Assembly (NCBI GenBank): GCA_024280995.1 | Contig: JAMXLM010000001.1 | Span: 1-47,022, forward strand | DNA length: 47,022 nt | Direction of reading: 5' to 3' | Source of the DNA: Candidatus Dormiibacterota bacterium | GTDB taxonomy: Bacteria; Chloroflexota; Dormibacteria; Dormibacterales; Dormibacteraceae | Part shown: positions 34,758-42,832 of the stretch, in pieces | Numbering within the stretch: position 1 is the first letter of the stretch | Layout of the letters: every line of letters starts with the position of its first letter | Notes under the pieces: generated by a model | The model's database searches: none | What the model saw: the letters and a program-made list of their open reading frames with translations, nothing else | Told to the model about the DNA's origin: nothing | Made by a program: the position numbers and the translations under genes

Positions 34758-35615
34758 TTGTCTCCCACTCACTTGAGCACCGAAGCGATACCGCCCCCGC
34801 TACCGCCCCAGATGTCCCCCGACGGCAAATGGATCTGGGACGGCGCGCAGTGGCGGCCGATCCCGGTCCACGAAGCCGCGTTCCCGAACTGGCAGGGCGT
34901 CGGAGCCGGCTTCGTGCCCGAGGTCGACACCCGAGCACCCGTGGCCGTGGCCCCTCCTCCGACTCGCCAGGCGAGCCCACCGGCGTCATACCGGATGGCC
35001 GGCCCGGCACCCGGTCTGGCCGTACCGCGGTGGAACACCGACTCGGCGCGGCAGCAGCTTCAGCGATTCGCCCCGCTGGCGATCGGCGCCGCCGGCCTGA
35101 TCGTGGTGATCGTCGTCGTCAGCGTGGTCGCGACCCTCGTCCTGTCCAATCGACAGGGCGACGTCCCGAGCGCCAACGTCGCGGCTCCCAAAGGCGGGCC
35201 GGCCGCCCGCTCGGAGAATGCCGAGGCGGCATACCTGGTGAAGTCACTCGATGGGCCGATGTCAGACCTGAAGGACAACCTCGTGACCGCCGAACAGTCC
35301 TGCAGCGTCGGCATGACGTCTTCGTGCGAGGACTCCATCATCACGATCGCCAACAACGTGGCTCCCATGCTTTCGACCCTCGACCAGTCGAACGTTCCGT
35401 CCTGCATCGCTTCCAAGACAGCTGTTTTCCACCAGGACCTTGCCGGCGTCAGGGACAGCCAGGACTACGTCGTCAAGGGATTCAACGACAACAAGAAATC
35501 GGAGTTCTCGACCGGCGTCGCCGACGTCCTCTGGTACGGACATCACGCTGTTTCGGACTACGCGGTGGTTCGGGCGGCGACCGGCGTCTGCGACGGGGAG
35601 ATCACCGGGCCCTAG
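34758..35615 (+). CDS. single-pass membrane protein with N-terminal WDG-type motif
   Basis: A 285-residue protein not assigned to a family. The N-terminus has MSPDGKWIWDGAQWRPI, a short Trp-rich motif found on cytoplasmic tails of many actinobacterial and related membrane proteins (DUF2510-like). A Pro/Ala-rich linker follows, then one membrane helix at about 102-130 (LAIGAAGLIVVIVVVSVVAT). The extracytoplasmic domain of about 150 residues contains four cysteines (SCSVGMTSSC, SCIASK, GVCDGE) that could pair. It may sense or bind something outside. TTG 34758 or TTG 34773 is the start; the choice is uncertain. Confidence 0.7.
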   Translation: MSPTHLSTEAIPPPLPPQMSPDGKWIWDGAQWRPIPVHEAAFPNWQGVGAGFVPEVDTRAPVAVAPPPTRQASPPASYRMAGPAPGLAVPRWNTDSARQQLQRFAPLAIGAAGLIVVIVVVSVVATLVLSNRQGDVPSANVAAPKGGPAARSENAEAAYLVKSLDGPMSDLKDNLVTAEQSCSVGMTSSCEDSIITIANNVAPMLSTLDQSNVPSCIASKTAVFHQDLAGVRDSQDYVVKGFNDNKKSEFSTGVADVLWYGHHAVSDYAVVRAATGVCDGEITGP

Positions 35616-35624
35616 GCTGCCGGC

Positions 35625-36404
35625 TCACCGCTCGAGAAGCTCGAAGCGGACTGCGCGACGGATCACGAACGGTTCGTCCGCGAAACGCCTCCGCGTCGCC
35701 GCATCGACGACCCAATTCGCGGTGTGGACGAAACGCAGGTGCTCCCGGAGGTAGGCGCGGAGCGCCGGCAGGTTCTCAAACGGAACGCGGTGCCAGAAGC
35801 GGCCGCGACGTCCGTGTTTGAACAATCGCTCGCTGACCACAGTCGCGATCGCACGATCCGACGACCGATCGTTGGCGAGCTCGACTCGGTTCGTGCTTAC
35901 GACCCCAAACCGCTGGTATCCCCGAACCTTCTGCCGCTCGGCGTACGCGGGGACGCGAGAGTCAGGCCGAGCGTCGACCAGGATCCCGCCGGGCGCGAGG
36001 ACCCTGTGAACCTCCCTGAGGGCATCGACCATGCCCCTTGTGACGATGCATCAAAGCGTCCAGGACAGGATCACCACGTCGAAATCTGCGCCGGGGTACG
36101 GCAGGTGCTGCGCCGCGCCGACCGCAAAGCGGACGTTGCGGCTGCCAGACCGGCGCGCGTTTCGCTTCGCGGCGGCGATGGCGTCGGGGTCGGCATCCAG
36201 GCCTTCGACGCGCGCGGCGAACGGCGCCACGCCGAGCGCGAACCTGCCGTCGCCACACCCGAGGTCGAGGACTCGCTTGCCTCGGACCAGGTCCTCCCCG
36301 CCCCACTCGCGGAGCTCGACAAGCGGCGCCGGGCGCAGCGCAGACGACATGGCAGGCAGGCGCTTGCCGACGTCGCCGCGGAGATGTACAGCCGCACCGC
36401 TCAT
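35625..36404 (-). CDS. class I SAM methyltransferase with one in-frame UGA (candidate selenoprotein)
   Basis: Read from ATG 36404 this is a 259-residue methyltransferase if the TGA at 36053-36051 is decoded. The SAM-binding motif I is RVLDLGCGDGRFALGV, the acidic residue after it is in EGLDADPDAI, and the post-motif strand is FDVVILSWTL. Then comes UGA, then CIVTRGMVDALREVHRVLAP, the normal continuation of this fold, in the same frame, with PGGILVDARP next. No frameshift is involved. The UGA takes the first place of what would be a Cys-Cys or Sec-Cys pair. A SECIS-like hairpin follows. Alternatives are a recent nonsense mutation, a consensus error, or simple readthrough. The C-terminal half (35625-36032) retains family-like sequence with no sign of decay. 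Confidence 0.6.
36019..36037 (-). promoter_or_regulatory. SECIS-like hairpin after the in-frame UGA
   Basis: Minus strand: GGGCAT-GGTCG-ATGCCC (36036-36020) with an extra outer G-T pair. The loop begins at nt +21 after the UGA and carries GGUC. Bacterial SECIS elements typically show an apical loop with a G in its first two positions about 16-37 nt past the UGA and an upper stem of 4 or more bp; E. coli fdhF also has GGUC in the loop. A bulged U is not seen. Confidence 0.5.
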
Positions 36405-36429
36405 CGCTGAGCGTGCAGCTTAGCGATAC

Positions 36430-36648
36430 CTAGGCCAGTTCCGCGCGCCGCTGCTTGTAGCGAGCTTCCAGCTGGTCGACCGTCACGGCGACACCGCTGC
36501 GCTCCGCATCGCGGGACGCCGCAAGTCGAACGCGGAAAGTGCCCAGCCAGTGCGTGATGTCCTCGAGGTCGTTGAGCGCGGCGATCGAGATTTGCTCAGT
36601 TGGCGCGACGGACCGATTGTCGATGTCGGGCGTGCGTCTCTTTGCCAT
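36430..36648 (-). CDS. small uncharacterised protein
   Basis: A 72-residue helical, charged protein starting MAKRRTPDIDNRS. GGAGG lies 10 nt upstream of ATG 36648. The central part (EQISIAALNDLEDITHWLGT) and tail (VDQLEARYKQRRAELA) contain no motif I recognise; a distant resemblance to short regulatory or DNA-associated helical proteins is not enough to name it. It ends 25 nt before the methyltransferase start and may be co-transcribed. Confidence 0.55.
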   Translation of the reverse strand: MAKRRTPDIDNRSVAPTEQISIAALNDLEDITHWLGTFRVRLAASRDAERSGVAVTVDQLEARYKQRRAELA

Positions 36649-36796
36649 GGCCCCATGCCTCCAATGAAACCCGCACCCCCGTCGAAGCCTACCTCGGGGA
36701 TCGCAATTGATTCCGCCAACAAACGGCGATTTCACGATCGGCGTTCTGGCCAAGTCTTTTGGAGCCCTGGAAGCGGCGCACTCGAACCGCGGTGCC

Positions 36797-36802
36797 TAAC
36801 GT
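36797..36802 (+). promoter_or_regulatory. putative -10 TAACGT, leaderless start at 36810
   Basis: TAACGT is 7 nt before ATG 36810, with no Shine-Dalgarno motif between. Confidence 0.4.
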
Positions 36803-36809
36803 GGCGGCC

Positions 36810-37109
36810 ATGAGCAAGTTCCTCGTCACGTATCACGGCGGTTCCGGCATGCCATCCGATCCGGCCCAGATGGAGAAGATCACGCAGGCGTTCGGGGCGT
36901 GGCTCGCCAAGGCCGGAAGCGCGGTTACCGACCCGGGTGCGCCCCTTCGTCCGGCGACGCAGGTCGCCACCGGGACGCCCGAGCCGCGGGTAGCGATTGG
37001 CGGATATTCGGTCATCGAGGCCGACGACGTCGAAGGAGCGGTCGCGGTGCTGAAGTCGCATCCTTTCGTCGCGAGGGGAGGCACTCTCCAGGTCGACGAA
37101 CTGGTCTAG
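36810..37109 (+). CDS. YCII-related domain protein
   Basis: A 99-residue single-domain protein of the YCII/dimeric alpha-beta barrel class. It starts MSKFLVTYHGG, continues MEKITQAFGAWLAKAGSAVT, and has GGYSVIEADDVEGAVAVLKS and HPFVARGGTLQVDEL, the usual C-terminal motif with the conserved His. Members are sometimes fused to sigma factors or act as small enzymes; no specific reaction is known here. ATG 36810 fits the domain start and a leaderless promoter. The 3' end lies 14 nt from the convergent DUF3048 gene. Confidence 0.88.
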   Translation: MSKFLVTYHGGSGMPSDPAQMEKITQAFGAWLAKAGSAVTDPGAPLRPATQVATGTPEPRVAIGGYSVIEADDVEGAVAVLKSHPFVARGGTLQVDELV

Positions 37110-37123
37110 GGATTACATCTAGG

Positions 37124-38071
37124 TCAGGTCGCGGGGCTTCCTTTAGGGACGAGGCAGATCCACACGAGCCCTGGCGCGATCGGTACTGAGTGTCCGCCCG
37201 AACCGGCGAATGTCGGAGGACCGGTTGCGCCCTGGGTCCACGTCGCGTCGAACTCGCGACCGGCGGTGAACACCTGGGCCTGGCCGGTACCGGTGACGTC
37301 GTGCTGGACGCCGGTTTGACCGTTCACGTCGACGACTGCGGACGACGGGGTGATGGTGACCTGCTGGACGATCAGGGTGGAGATGACGAGCGGATTGCCT
37401 GTGTTGGCGTCGATGAACGGACCCGTGTCCGGCTCCGTCCGCTTCCAGCCTCCTGCAGCTGAGTCGTAGGAAAAGGCCGGCGTCTCGACGTCCGACACCG
37501 GCACGGTGACTCGGGTCACCGGCTTGCCGCCGGCAACCGACGCGACCGCGGTGCGCTGCCATAACGACCACGAGACCGCCGGCGCGTTGGCACGCGACGC
37601 AATGTCGGCGAGATGCGAGCCGTCGCTGTAAAGGTTGTGCGGGGGAAAGCGGCTGCCGTCCCGAAAGAGGTCACCGCCGGCGCTGTTCTCGTCGGCGTTG
37701 GGGATGCCGGCCGACTGGATCTGGCCCTTGATGTAGCTGCTGCCACCTGAGAAGACCACGACGGCGCCGTAGATCTTGGCCAGAGCGATAGTCACCAGGC
37801 GGGCACTCCGGATGGGACCGACCCGGCCGTTGGGCGAATTCGTGTAGATCACACTGAAGCGGCTAATCCCGCCTTCGGTGACGTATTCGTAGACAATCGC
37901 CGCGCTCTGCAGCCCGGACTGAGGGCGGGCGGCAGACAGGTTCTCGACCTGCACGAGCACCGGCGCCGGGTGATCGGGGTTGGCGGGAATCGCGGTATAG
38001 CTGCAGGCGGCGGCGGCTTGCGCGAGCAGCATGGCCGCTCCCGCCAACCGGGCCGCGTTTGACGTCCTCAT
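37124..38071 (-). CDS. DUF3048 (YerB-like) lipoprotein
   Basis: A 315-residue secreted protein with an N-terminal signal (RLAGAAMLLAQAAAAC, likely lipid-modified Cys at about residue 23). The mature protein has the DUF3048 pattern: PVLVQVENLSAARPQSGLQS, AAIVYEYVTEGGISRFSVIY, GRVGPIRSARLVTIALAK, PHNLYSD and a C-terminal domain with VSWSLWQR, SYDSAAGGWKR and AGREFDATWTQG. YerB relatives are lipoproteins of unknown mechanism in Gram-positive-type envelopes. ATG 38071 is used; GTG 38074 is adjacent. It is preceded by the tRNA-Pro gene and may be transcribed from readthrough of that long unit. Confidence 0.88.
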   Translation of the reverse strand: MRTSNAARLAGAAMLLAQAAAACSYTAIPANPDHPAPVLVQVENLSAARPQSGLQSAAIVYEYVTEGGISRFSVIYTNSPNGRVGPIRSARLVTIALAKIYGAVVVFSGGSSYIKGQIQSAGIPNADENSAGGDLFRDGSRFPPHNLYSDGSHLADIASRANAPAVSWSLWQRTAVASVAGGKPVTRVTVPVSDVETPAFSYDSAAGGWKRTEPDTGPFIDANTGNPLVISTLIVQQVTITPSSAVVDVNGQTGVQHDVTGTGQAQVFTAGREFDATWTQGATGPPTFAGSGGHSVPIAPGLVWICLVPKGSPAT

Positions 38072-38217
38072 CACATGAGAGAACGCCCAGCCGAGCTGGA
38101 GGAGCCCCGGGGGGATTTCGCGCGCTTCGGCGGAAGCAGGCCGGACTATCGGCCCGATTGCGCATGTTTTGGCGGAAACGTGCGGAATCTGGAGAGGCTC
38201 TGGCGGCGTATCGCTGG

Positions 38218-38291
38218 TCGGGCGGAGAGGATTTGAACCTCCGGTCTCCTGGTCCCAAACCAGGCGCTTTTCCGAGCTAAGCTACCGCCCG
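38218..38291 (-). tRNA. tRNA-Pro (UGG)
   Basis: A complete cloverleaf on the minus strand: acceptor CGGGCGG/CCGCCCG, anticodon stem CCTGG/CCAGG, loop TTTGGGA (anticodon TGG), T-loop TTCAAAT, discriminator A. CCA is not encoded. The first ten bases overlap the end of rdgB; U8-A9-G10 of the tRNA is the rdgB stop codon TAG. Confidence 0.95.
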
Positions 38292-38881
38292 CGCTCCAGG
38301 CCGGCCAGCGACTGCAGCGCGCCCGACTCTAGCAGCGCCCGCGCCGCTGCCGCGCGATGGCTGTACTTGCGCTTCTCCTCCGGCGGCATTTCCCCAAATG
38401 TCTTCCCCTTCGCCGGCACCAGGAAAATCGGGTCGTAGCCGAATCCCGCCTCGCCTCGCCACTCGGGCACGACCTCACCGCGGCACTCACCCTCATACAA
38501 ACGTGTCTCGACGCCGGGTACCGCCAGCGCGATCACACAGACGAAGCGGGCCTTCCAAGGCCGCGCCACGCCCTCGAGCCGGCGCAGAAGCTCGGCCGTC
38601 CTTTCCTTCTGTGTCGGGCCCAGGCGCGCCGATCGGATACCCGGAAAACCATCGAGAGCCTCGAGCTCGATGCCCGAGTCGTCGCCGAGCGACGGCAGGC
38701 CGGACTTCGCGAGCGCGGCTTCGGCCTTGAGGCGCGCGTTCTCCTCGTACGTCTCACCCACCTCGGGCACCTCGGTGTCGAACGCAACGAGCTCGAAGCC
38801 CGAATCAGCCAGCAGGTCGCGGTACTCGCGGATCTTGCCGGCGTTGCCCGAGGCGACTACGAGTCGGGGACGATCAGCCAA
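38282..38881 (-). CDS. rdgB: XTP/dITP diphosphatase (RdgB/HAM1)
   Basis: A 199-residue pyrophosphatase that removes non-canonical purine nucleotides (XTP, dITP, ITP). Motifs are VVASGNAGKIREY at the start, TYEENARLKAEAALAKSGLP, the metal-binding GDDSGIELEALDGFPGIRSA, and GFGYDPIFLVP and MPPEEKRKYSHRAAA at the end. The start is TTG 38881, directly behind the RNase PH stop; the usual rph-rdgB pairing supports it. The final codons GGG CGG TAG are the 5' acceptor strand and position 8-10 of tRNA-Pro. RNase P cleavage would separate the last complete codons and the stop from the mRNA. Confidence 0.95.
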   Translation of the reverse strand: MADRPRLVVASGNAGKIREYRDLLADSGFELVAFDTEVPEVGETYEENARLKAEAALAKSGLPSLGDDSGIELEALDGFPGIRSARLGPTQKERTAELLRRLEGVARPWKARFVCVIALAVPGVETRLYEGECRGEVVPEWRGEAGFGYDPIFLVPAKGKTFGEMPPEEKRKYSHRAAAARALLESGALQSLAGLERGR

Positions 38882-39616
38882 TCACAGCGAGGCGAGCGCC
38901 CTCTTCTGGGCGACGATCAGCTCCTTGATGCCTTTGAAAGCGAGCGCGAGCATCGCGTCGAGCTCGGCCCGCGCGTACGGCGCGCCCTCGGCCGTCGCCT
39001 GAAGCTCGACCAGCCGGCCGTCCTCCGTCATCACGCAGTTGAGGTCGGTCGATGCGTGGAAGTCCTCGGAGTAGTCGAGGTCGAGGACCGGCGTGGCTTC
39101 GACGATGCCGCAGCTCACGGCCGCGAGGTGCTGGCGCACCGGGATCTCGGGGATCATCCGCGCGTCCTTCATCCGCTTGATCGCCATGTACATCGCGGTG
39201 AAGGCACCGGTGATGGAAGCCGTGCGCGTTCCGCCGTCGGCCTGCAGGACGTCGCAGTCGAGCGTGATGGTGCGCTCGCCGATCTTGCCCATGTCGACGG
39301 CCGCACGCAGCGAGCGACCGATCAGTCGCTGGATCTCGTGCGTCCGCCCGCCGACCCTCCCCTGGATCGCCTCTCGCGTCCCGCGGTCGTGCGTCGCGCG
39401 CGGGAGCATCGAGTACTCGGCTGTGATCCAGCCCTGGCCCGTGCCGCGCCGGTGCATCGGCACGCGGTCTTCGACGCTCGCGGTGATCCAGACCCGGGTG
39501 CGGCCCATCTCGATCAGGCACGAACCCTCCGCATGGACGTTGACGCCGAGCTCGATCTTCACCGGCCGCAGCTGATCCGGCGCGCGACCATCGCGGCGCG
39601 CGGCCGTGCCGGTCAT
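38882..39616 (-). CDS. rph: ribonuclease PH
   Basis: A 244-residue phosphorolytic exoribonuclease that trims tRNA 3' ends. The start is [20 protein letters not shown], preceded by a short basic tail. Further landmarks are [19 protein letters not shown], the phosphate-binding [20 protein letters not shown] (Arg-rich), [20 protein letters not shown] and [15 protein letters not shown] with catalytic acidic residues. ATG 39616 overlaps the tatC stop (ATGA). A tRNA-processing enzyme encoded four steps from a tRNA gene in the same transcript is a fitting arrangement. Confidence 0.96.
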   Translation of the reverse strand: MTGTAARRDGRAPDQLRPVKIELGVNVHAEGSCLIEMGRTRVWITASVEDRVPMHRRGTGQGWITAEYSMLPRATHDRGTREAIQGRVGGRTHEIQRLIGRSLRAAVDMGKIGERTITLDCDVLQADGGTRTASITGAFTAMYMAIKRMKDARMIPEIPVRQHLAAVSCGIVEATPVLDLDYSEDFHASTDLNCVMTEDGRLVELQATAEGAPYARAELDAMLALAFKGIKELIVAQKRALASL

Positions 39617-40362
39617 CGTCCGAGAAGTTTCAGTAATAGCGCGCTGCCCTCATAGAACAGGTAGAGCGGAATGAACATGATCATAGGGGTGACGGGATCG
39701 ATGCCAGGCGTGAGGAAGTTCGCAAGAATGCCCAGTCCGAGGAACCAGTATGGCCGGCGCTTGTGCAGCCATTTCGAGGACACGATGCCGAGCATCCCGA
39801 GCACGAAGAGGATCACGGGAAGTTCGAAGACGAGGCCGAACCCGATGACCATGATCACGACGAAGCTCACGAGCTCGGTCACGTCGGGCAGATACTTGAC
39901 GTCCGTCGGCGCCAACGAGCCCAGGACGTGGATGTAGATCGGTAGCGCAAACATCGCGAAGGCGACGCCGATGGCGAAGAAGACGGTCGTCGCCACGACC
40001 AGTGGAAGGACGAAGCGGCGCTCGTGGGGATGCAGGCCCGGACTGACGAACCACCACGCCTGCTGGATGATCACCGGCGACGCGAGCACGATGCCGATGT
40101 ACATCGCCACCTTGAGCTGCAGCAACACCCCGCCGCCAGGCTGCAGATAGATGGCTTGCGTGATGCCCGCGCGATTCACCAGGTACGTGATGATGTGGCC
40201 GGAGATGAAGATCGCCGCCACCGTCGCGATGCCCCATGCGACCAGCGAGATCCACAAGGCGCGACGAAGCGCCTCGAGGTGCTCGATCACGGACATGCGT
40301 TGCTCTTCGGCCGGCACGCGGGCCCGCGGACCGCGCTGCAGGACCCGGTCTAGAAGCGCCAC
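39613..40362 (-). CDS. tatC: twin-arginine translocase subunit TatC
   Basis: A 249-residue six-helix membrane protein. The N-terminal signature [17 protein letters not shown] begins at about residue 23 after a polar extension. Later elements are [20 protein letters not shown] with the conserved P, a long [14 protein letters not shown] helix and [20 protein letters not shown]. TatC with TatA recognises twin-arginine signal peptides and exports folded proteins. Only TatA and TatC are encoded here, the minimal Tat system. The gene starts 6 nt after the TatA stop and overlaps rph by 4 nt. Confidence 0.96.
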   Translation of the reverse strand: MALLDRVLQRGPRARVPAEEQRMSVIEHLEALRRALWISLVAWGIATVAAIFISGHIITYLVNRAGITQAIYLQPGGGVLLQLKVAMYIGIVLASPVIIQQAWWFVSPGLHPHERRFVLPLVVATTVFFAIGVAFAMFALPIYIHVLGSLAPTDVKYLPDVTELVSFVVIMVIGFGLVFELPVILFVLGMLGIVSSKWLHKRRPYWFLGLGILANFLTPGIDPVTPMIMFIPLYLFYEGSALLLKLLGR

Positions 40363-40368
40363 GGGCGC

Positions 40369-40605
40369 CTAGCTGTTAGAGGGTTTGGCCTCGGACGAGG
40401 AGCCCTTGGCGGTGCTCTCGGCGGGCGGCTGCGGCTCGGCGGGCTTGGCGGCGGTGGTGACCTCGCTCGTCAGGTCGCTAGTCGCCTTGCGGAACTCACG
40501 CATCGCCTTGCCGACCGCGCTTCCGAGTTCGGGCAAGCGGCTGGGCCCGAAAACCAGCAGCACGGCCACGAGGATCAACAAAAGCCACAGCGGGTGAATC
40601 GGCAT
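40369..40605 (-). CDS. tatA: twin-arginine translocase subunit TatA
   Basis: A 78-residue TatA/E protein. One N-terminal helix (LWLLLILVAVLLVFGPSRLP) ends in the FGPSRLPELG hinge, followed by the amphipathic helix VGKAMREFRKATSD and a polar Pro/Ser/Ala-rich tail. It forms the Tat pore with TatC encoded directly downstream. TatB is not seen in the window. Confidence 0.95.
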   Translation of the reverse strand: MPIHPLWLLLILVAVLLVFGPSRLPELGSAVGKAMREFRKATSDLTSEVTTAAKPAEPQPPAESTAKGSSSEAKPSNS

Positions 40606-40639
40606 TTGAGCCCGATTATAGAAACTCGGCCTGTGACGC

Positions 40640-40672
40640 GCCGGTCAGGAGCCGGTCAGGAGGCGGTCAGGA
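40640..40672. repeat. three tandem 11-bp repeats
   Basis: GCCGGTCAGGA, GCCGGTCAGGA and GGCGGTCAGGA follow one another at the 3' end of the cyclophilin gene and the spacer before tatA. On the minus strand the TGA in the first unit is the cyclophilin stop codon, so slippage here would not alter the protein. Confidence 0.75.
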
Positions 40673-41362
40673 AACCTGGATCGTGACCGACTTGATCGTG
40701 TCGGTCGAGGTGAGCAGCTGGACCTTGTCCATGCCGGAGATCACCGTCCCGAACCGGTTGTAGACCGCGGTCGGTCCCGCGCCTGGCCACGCCGCCTTCA
40801 TGACGAAGAACTGGCTGCCGTTGACCGGGCCGTCGATCGGCCGGGCCATGCCCACCGCGGCCAGACCCCAGGGAGTGCCGGACGGTTCGTCCGGCAGGCT
40901 GTAGCCGGGCCCGCCGTGGCCGTCGCCGCGTGGATCACCTCCCTGCACGACCCAGTCCTCCGACTTCCAGAAGTTGAGCCCGTTGTAGAAGCCGTGGATG
41001 GCGAGGACGACGAAGTTGTTGACCGTCACCGGCGCCACCTCGGGTGCGAGGTCGATGACGAAGTCGCCCTGGGTCGTGCTGACGGTCGCCTCCAGCTTCT
41101 GGGAGGCGGTGATGCACATCGGCTGAGGGCCGAGGAAGGTGTGCGGCCCGGTCTGGGTCGAGGTCCTGCAGTCGGCAAGCGCCGGCGGCACCGCTTGCTC
41201 GAGCGACTTGCTCACGAGCTTGCCCGCCCCGATCACGGCCAGGATCAACGCACCCATCACGATCACGGCCAGCCACGTCTGCCTGCCGAGCGTGACGGGC
41301 GCCGCGTGCTCGTCAGGCTCGACCGGCGCCGGGCGCCGGGACTGCCTTTGCTGCTGGCTCAC
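40667..41362 (-). CDS. membrane-anchored cyclophilin-type peptidyl-prolyl isomerase
   Basis: A 231-residue cyclophilin. After a polar 30-residue cytoplasmic tail there is one membrane helix (WLAVIVMGALILAVIGAG), then a domain outside the membrane with a possible disulfide (CRTSTQTG...MCITAS). The isomerase domain reads VTVNNFVVLAIHGFYNGLNF, VVQGGDPRGDGHGGPGYSLP and NGSQFFVM; the last carries the Q-F-F motif. It should help folding of exported proteins, perhaps Tat substrates, since the next genes are tatA and tatC. GTG 41362 overlaps the CobA-HemD stop (GTGA). Confidence 0.9.
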   Translation of the reverse strand: MSQQQRQSRRPAPVEPDEHAAPVTLGRQTWLAVIVMGALILAVIGAGKLVSKSLEQAVPPALADCRTSTQTGPHTFLGPQPMCITASQKLEATVSTTQGDFVIDLAPEVAPVTVNNFVVLAIHGFYNGLNFWKSEDWVVQGGDPRGDGHGGPGYSLPDEPSGTPWGLAAVGMARPIDGPVNGSQFFVMKAAWPGAGPTAVYNRFGTVISGMDKVQLLTSTDTIKSVTIQVS

Positions 41363-42789
41363 TTCCTGGCGGCCGCCTCGGCGATCGCCGTGACGAGGCC
41401 GTGGGTCGTGTATTCGCGGGCCACGATCGACACCGGCAGCCCGAGCTTGCGGGCGGTGTCGGCGGTCACCGGGCCCATGCAAGCGACCTCGGCGTCGCCG
41501 AGGATCGCCGGCAGCCGGTCCTCCGGAAAGGCCCGCACGAAGTTGCTGACCGTCGACGACGCGGTGAACGTGATCACGTCCACCCCCTCGCCTTCGAACA
41601 GGCGCATGAGGGCGGGACCCGCGTCAGGCGGGCAGACGGCGCGGTAGACGGGCAGGATGTCGACCTCGGCACCTCGATTTGCAAGCAGCGATGGTAGAGC
41701 GTCCCGCGCGACCTCCGCTCGGGGCACCAGCACACGGCGGCCGTTGAGCTCCCAGCCCTCGAGGGCGTTGGCGAGCCCCTCTGCGGTGTACTCGGAGGTC
41801 ACGAGCTCCGGCCGCAGACCGTGGGCGACGAGGGCGTCGGCCGTCTCCTGGCCGATGGCGCAGAGCTTGGAGTAGTAGAGGGCGCGAGCGTCGGCGCCGG
41901 TGGTCAGGAGCATCTGGAAGAAGATCTCGACCGCGTTCGCGGACGCGAAGATGACGAACACCGTTCGGTTGAGGTTCTTGATCGCTTCCTTGACGCGATC
42001 GTCGGTGGGAAGCCGCCGGATCTCGATCGTCGGTATCTCGACCACCGCGGCTCCAAGGTCGACCAGCTCGCGGCGAAAAGAATCGACCTGGTGGCGCGCG
42101 CGGGTGATCAGGATCCGGCGGCTGTGCAGCGGTCGCTGGGAGAGCGTGTCCAGGCGCTCCGCCATCTCCACCCCCGGGCCGAGCACCAGCAGCGCGTCGC
42201 CCCGCAGCCCGTACGTCGTGGCCTTGCGCGCCAGCTCGCTGAGCTGGGCAGTGACGCGGTGCTGCCCGGGAAGGCCCGGGTTGAGAATCAGGGCGGCGGG
42301 CGTTTCGGGCGCGCGACCGTTCTGGAGCAGGGCGCTGATCCCGGATTCCCACCAACCCGACGCCAGGCGCAACACCACTGTCTCGCCTCCGGTGACGAGA
42401 CCGAAACCGATCGACGCCGACAGGCCTTCGATGGTCAGCGGAATTCCGCTCATCACCGGCGCCGCGAGCTCGACGATCAGCCCGGGCACGGCCTCGAAAT
42501 CGATGCCGGCGCGGTGCAAGCGATCGGCCATCTCGCTGCCGTTGGTGAACGCGTATGGATTCCCGGGAAAGAGAACCGTGACCTTGCGACCGTTGCGCGC
42601 AAGGCGAATCACCTCGTCAACCGATTCGAGTGGCGCGATGTCCGCATTCGCAGGTGCGAGGTGAAGCAATCCCGCGCCGCAACCATCGCAGTTGCGAATC
42701 ACGTCGGCTTCCTTCACCGCCTCGACGGCTTGCACGGTGGCCAGACCTGGATGACCTGGTCCGACGCCGACGAGCCTGACCCTACTCAT
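41359..42789 (-). CDS. fused tetrapyrrole methylase (CobA-like) and uroporphyrinogen-III synthase (HemD)
   Basis: A 476-residue fusion for haem and corrin synthesis. Residues 1-230 are a tetrapyrrole methylase: VRLVGVGPGHPGLATVQAVE at the SAM site, VTVLFPGNPYAFTNGSEM, VPGLIVELAAPVMSGIPLT. Several normally conserved SUMT residues are changed (for instance GDP-VFGRG-EE reads GNPYAFTNGSE), so methylation activity is uncertain. Residues 235-476 are HemD (RRILITRARHQVDSFRREL, FVIFASANAVEIFF, GQETADALVAHGLRPELV, VITFTASSTVSNF), which closes hydroxymethylbilane to uroporphyrinogen III. ATG 42789 begins at the domain. It lies in the long unit between the polyprenyl synthase and cyclophilin genes. Confidence 0.85.
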   Translation of the reverse strand: MSRVRLVGVGPGHPGLATVQAVEAVKEADVIRNCDGCGAGLLHLAPANADIAPLESVDEVIRLARNGRKVTVLFPGNPYAFTNGSEMADRLHRAGIDFEAVPGLIVELAAPVMSGIPLTIEGLSASIGFGLVTGGETVVLRLASGWWESGISALLQNGRAPETPAALILNPGLPGQHRVTAQLSELARKATTYGLRGDALLVLGPGVEMAERLDTLSQRPLHSRRILITRARHQVDSFRRELVDLGAAVVEIPTIEIRRLPTDDRVKEAIKNLNRTVFVIFASANAVEIFFQMLLTTGADARALYYSKLCAIGQETADALVAHGLRPELVTSEYTAEGLANALEGWELNGRRVLVPRAEVARDALPSLLANRGAEVDILPVYRAVCPPDAGPALMRLFEGEGVDVITFTASSTVSNFVRAFPEDRLPAILGDAEVACMGPVTADTARKLGLPVSIVAREYTTHGLVTAIAEAAARK

Positions 42790-42832
42790 GCCAACACCAC
42801 GCCCATCCCCACCCCGGGACATGGCTGACAGG

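Noticed and set aside
36030..36060. Programmed or accidental frameshift in the methyltransferase
   Set aside because: Both halves are in the same frame; only one stop codon separates them, six codons before the downstream methionine.
40640..40672. The triple 11-bp repeat as a regulatory array
   Set aside because: It straddles a stop codon and short spacer in one unit only; replication slippage explains it and no regulator is implied.
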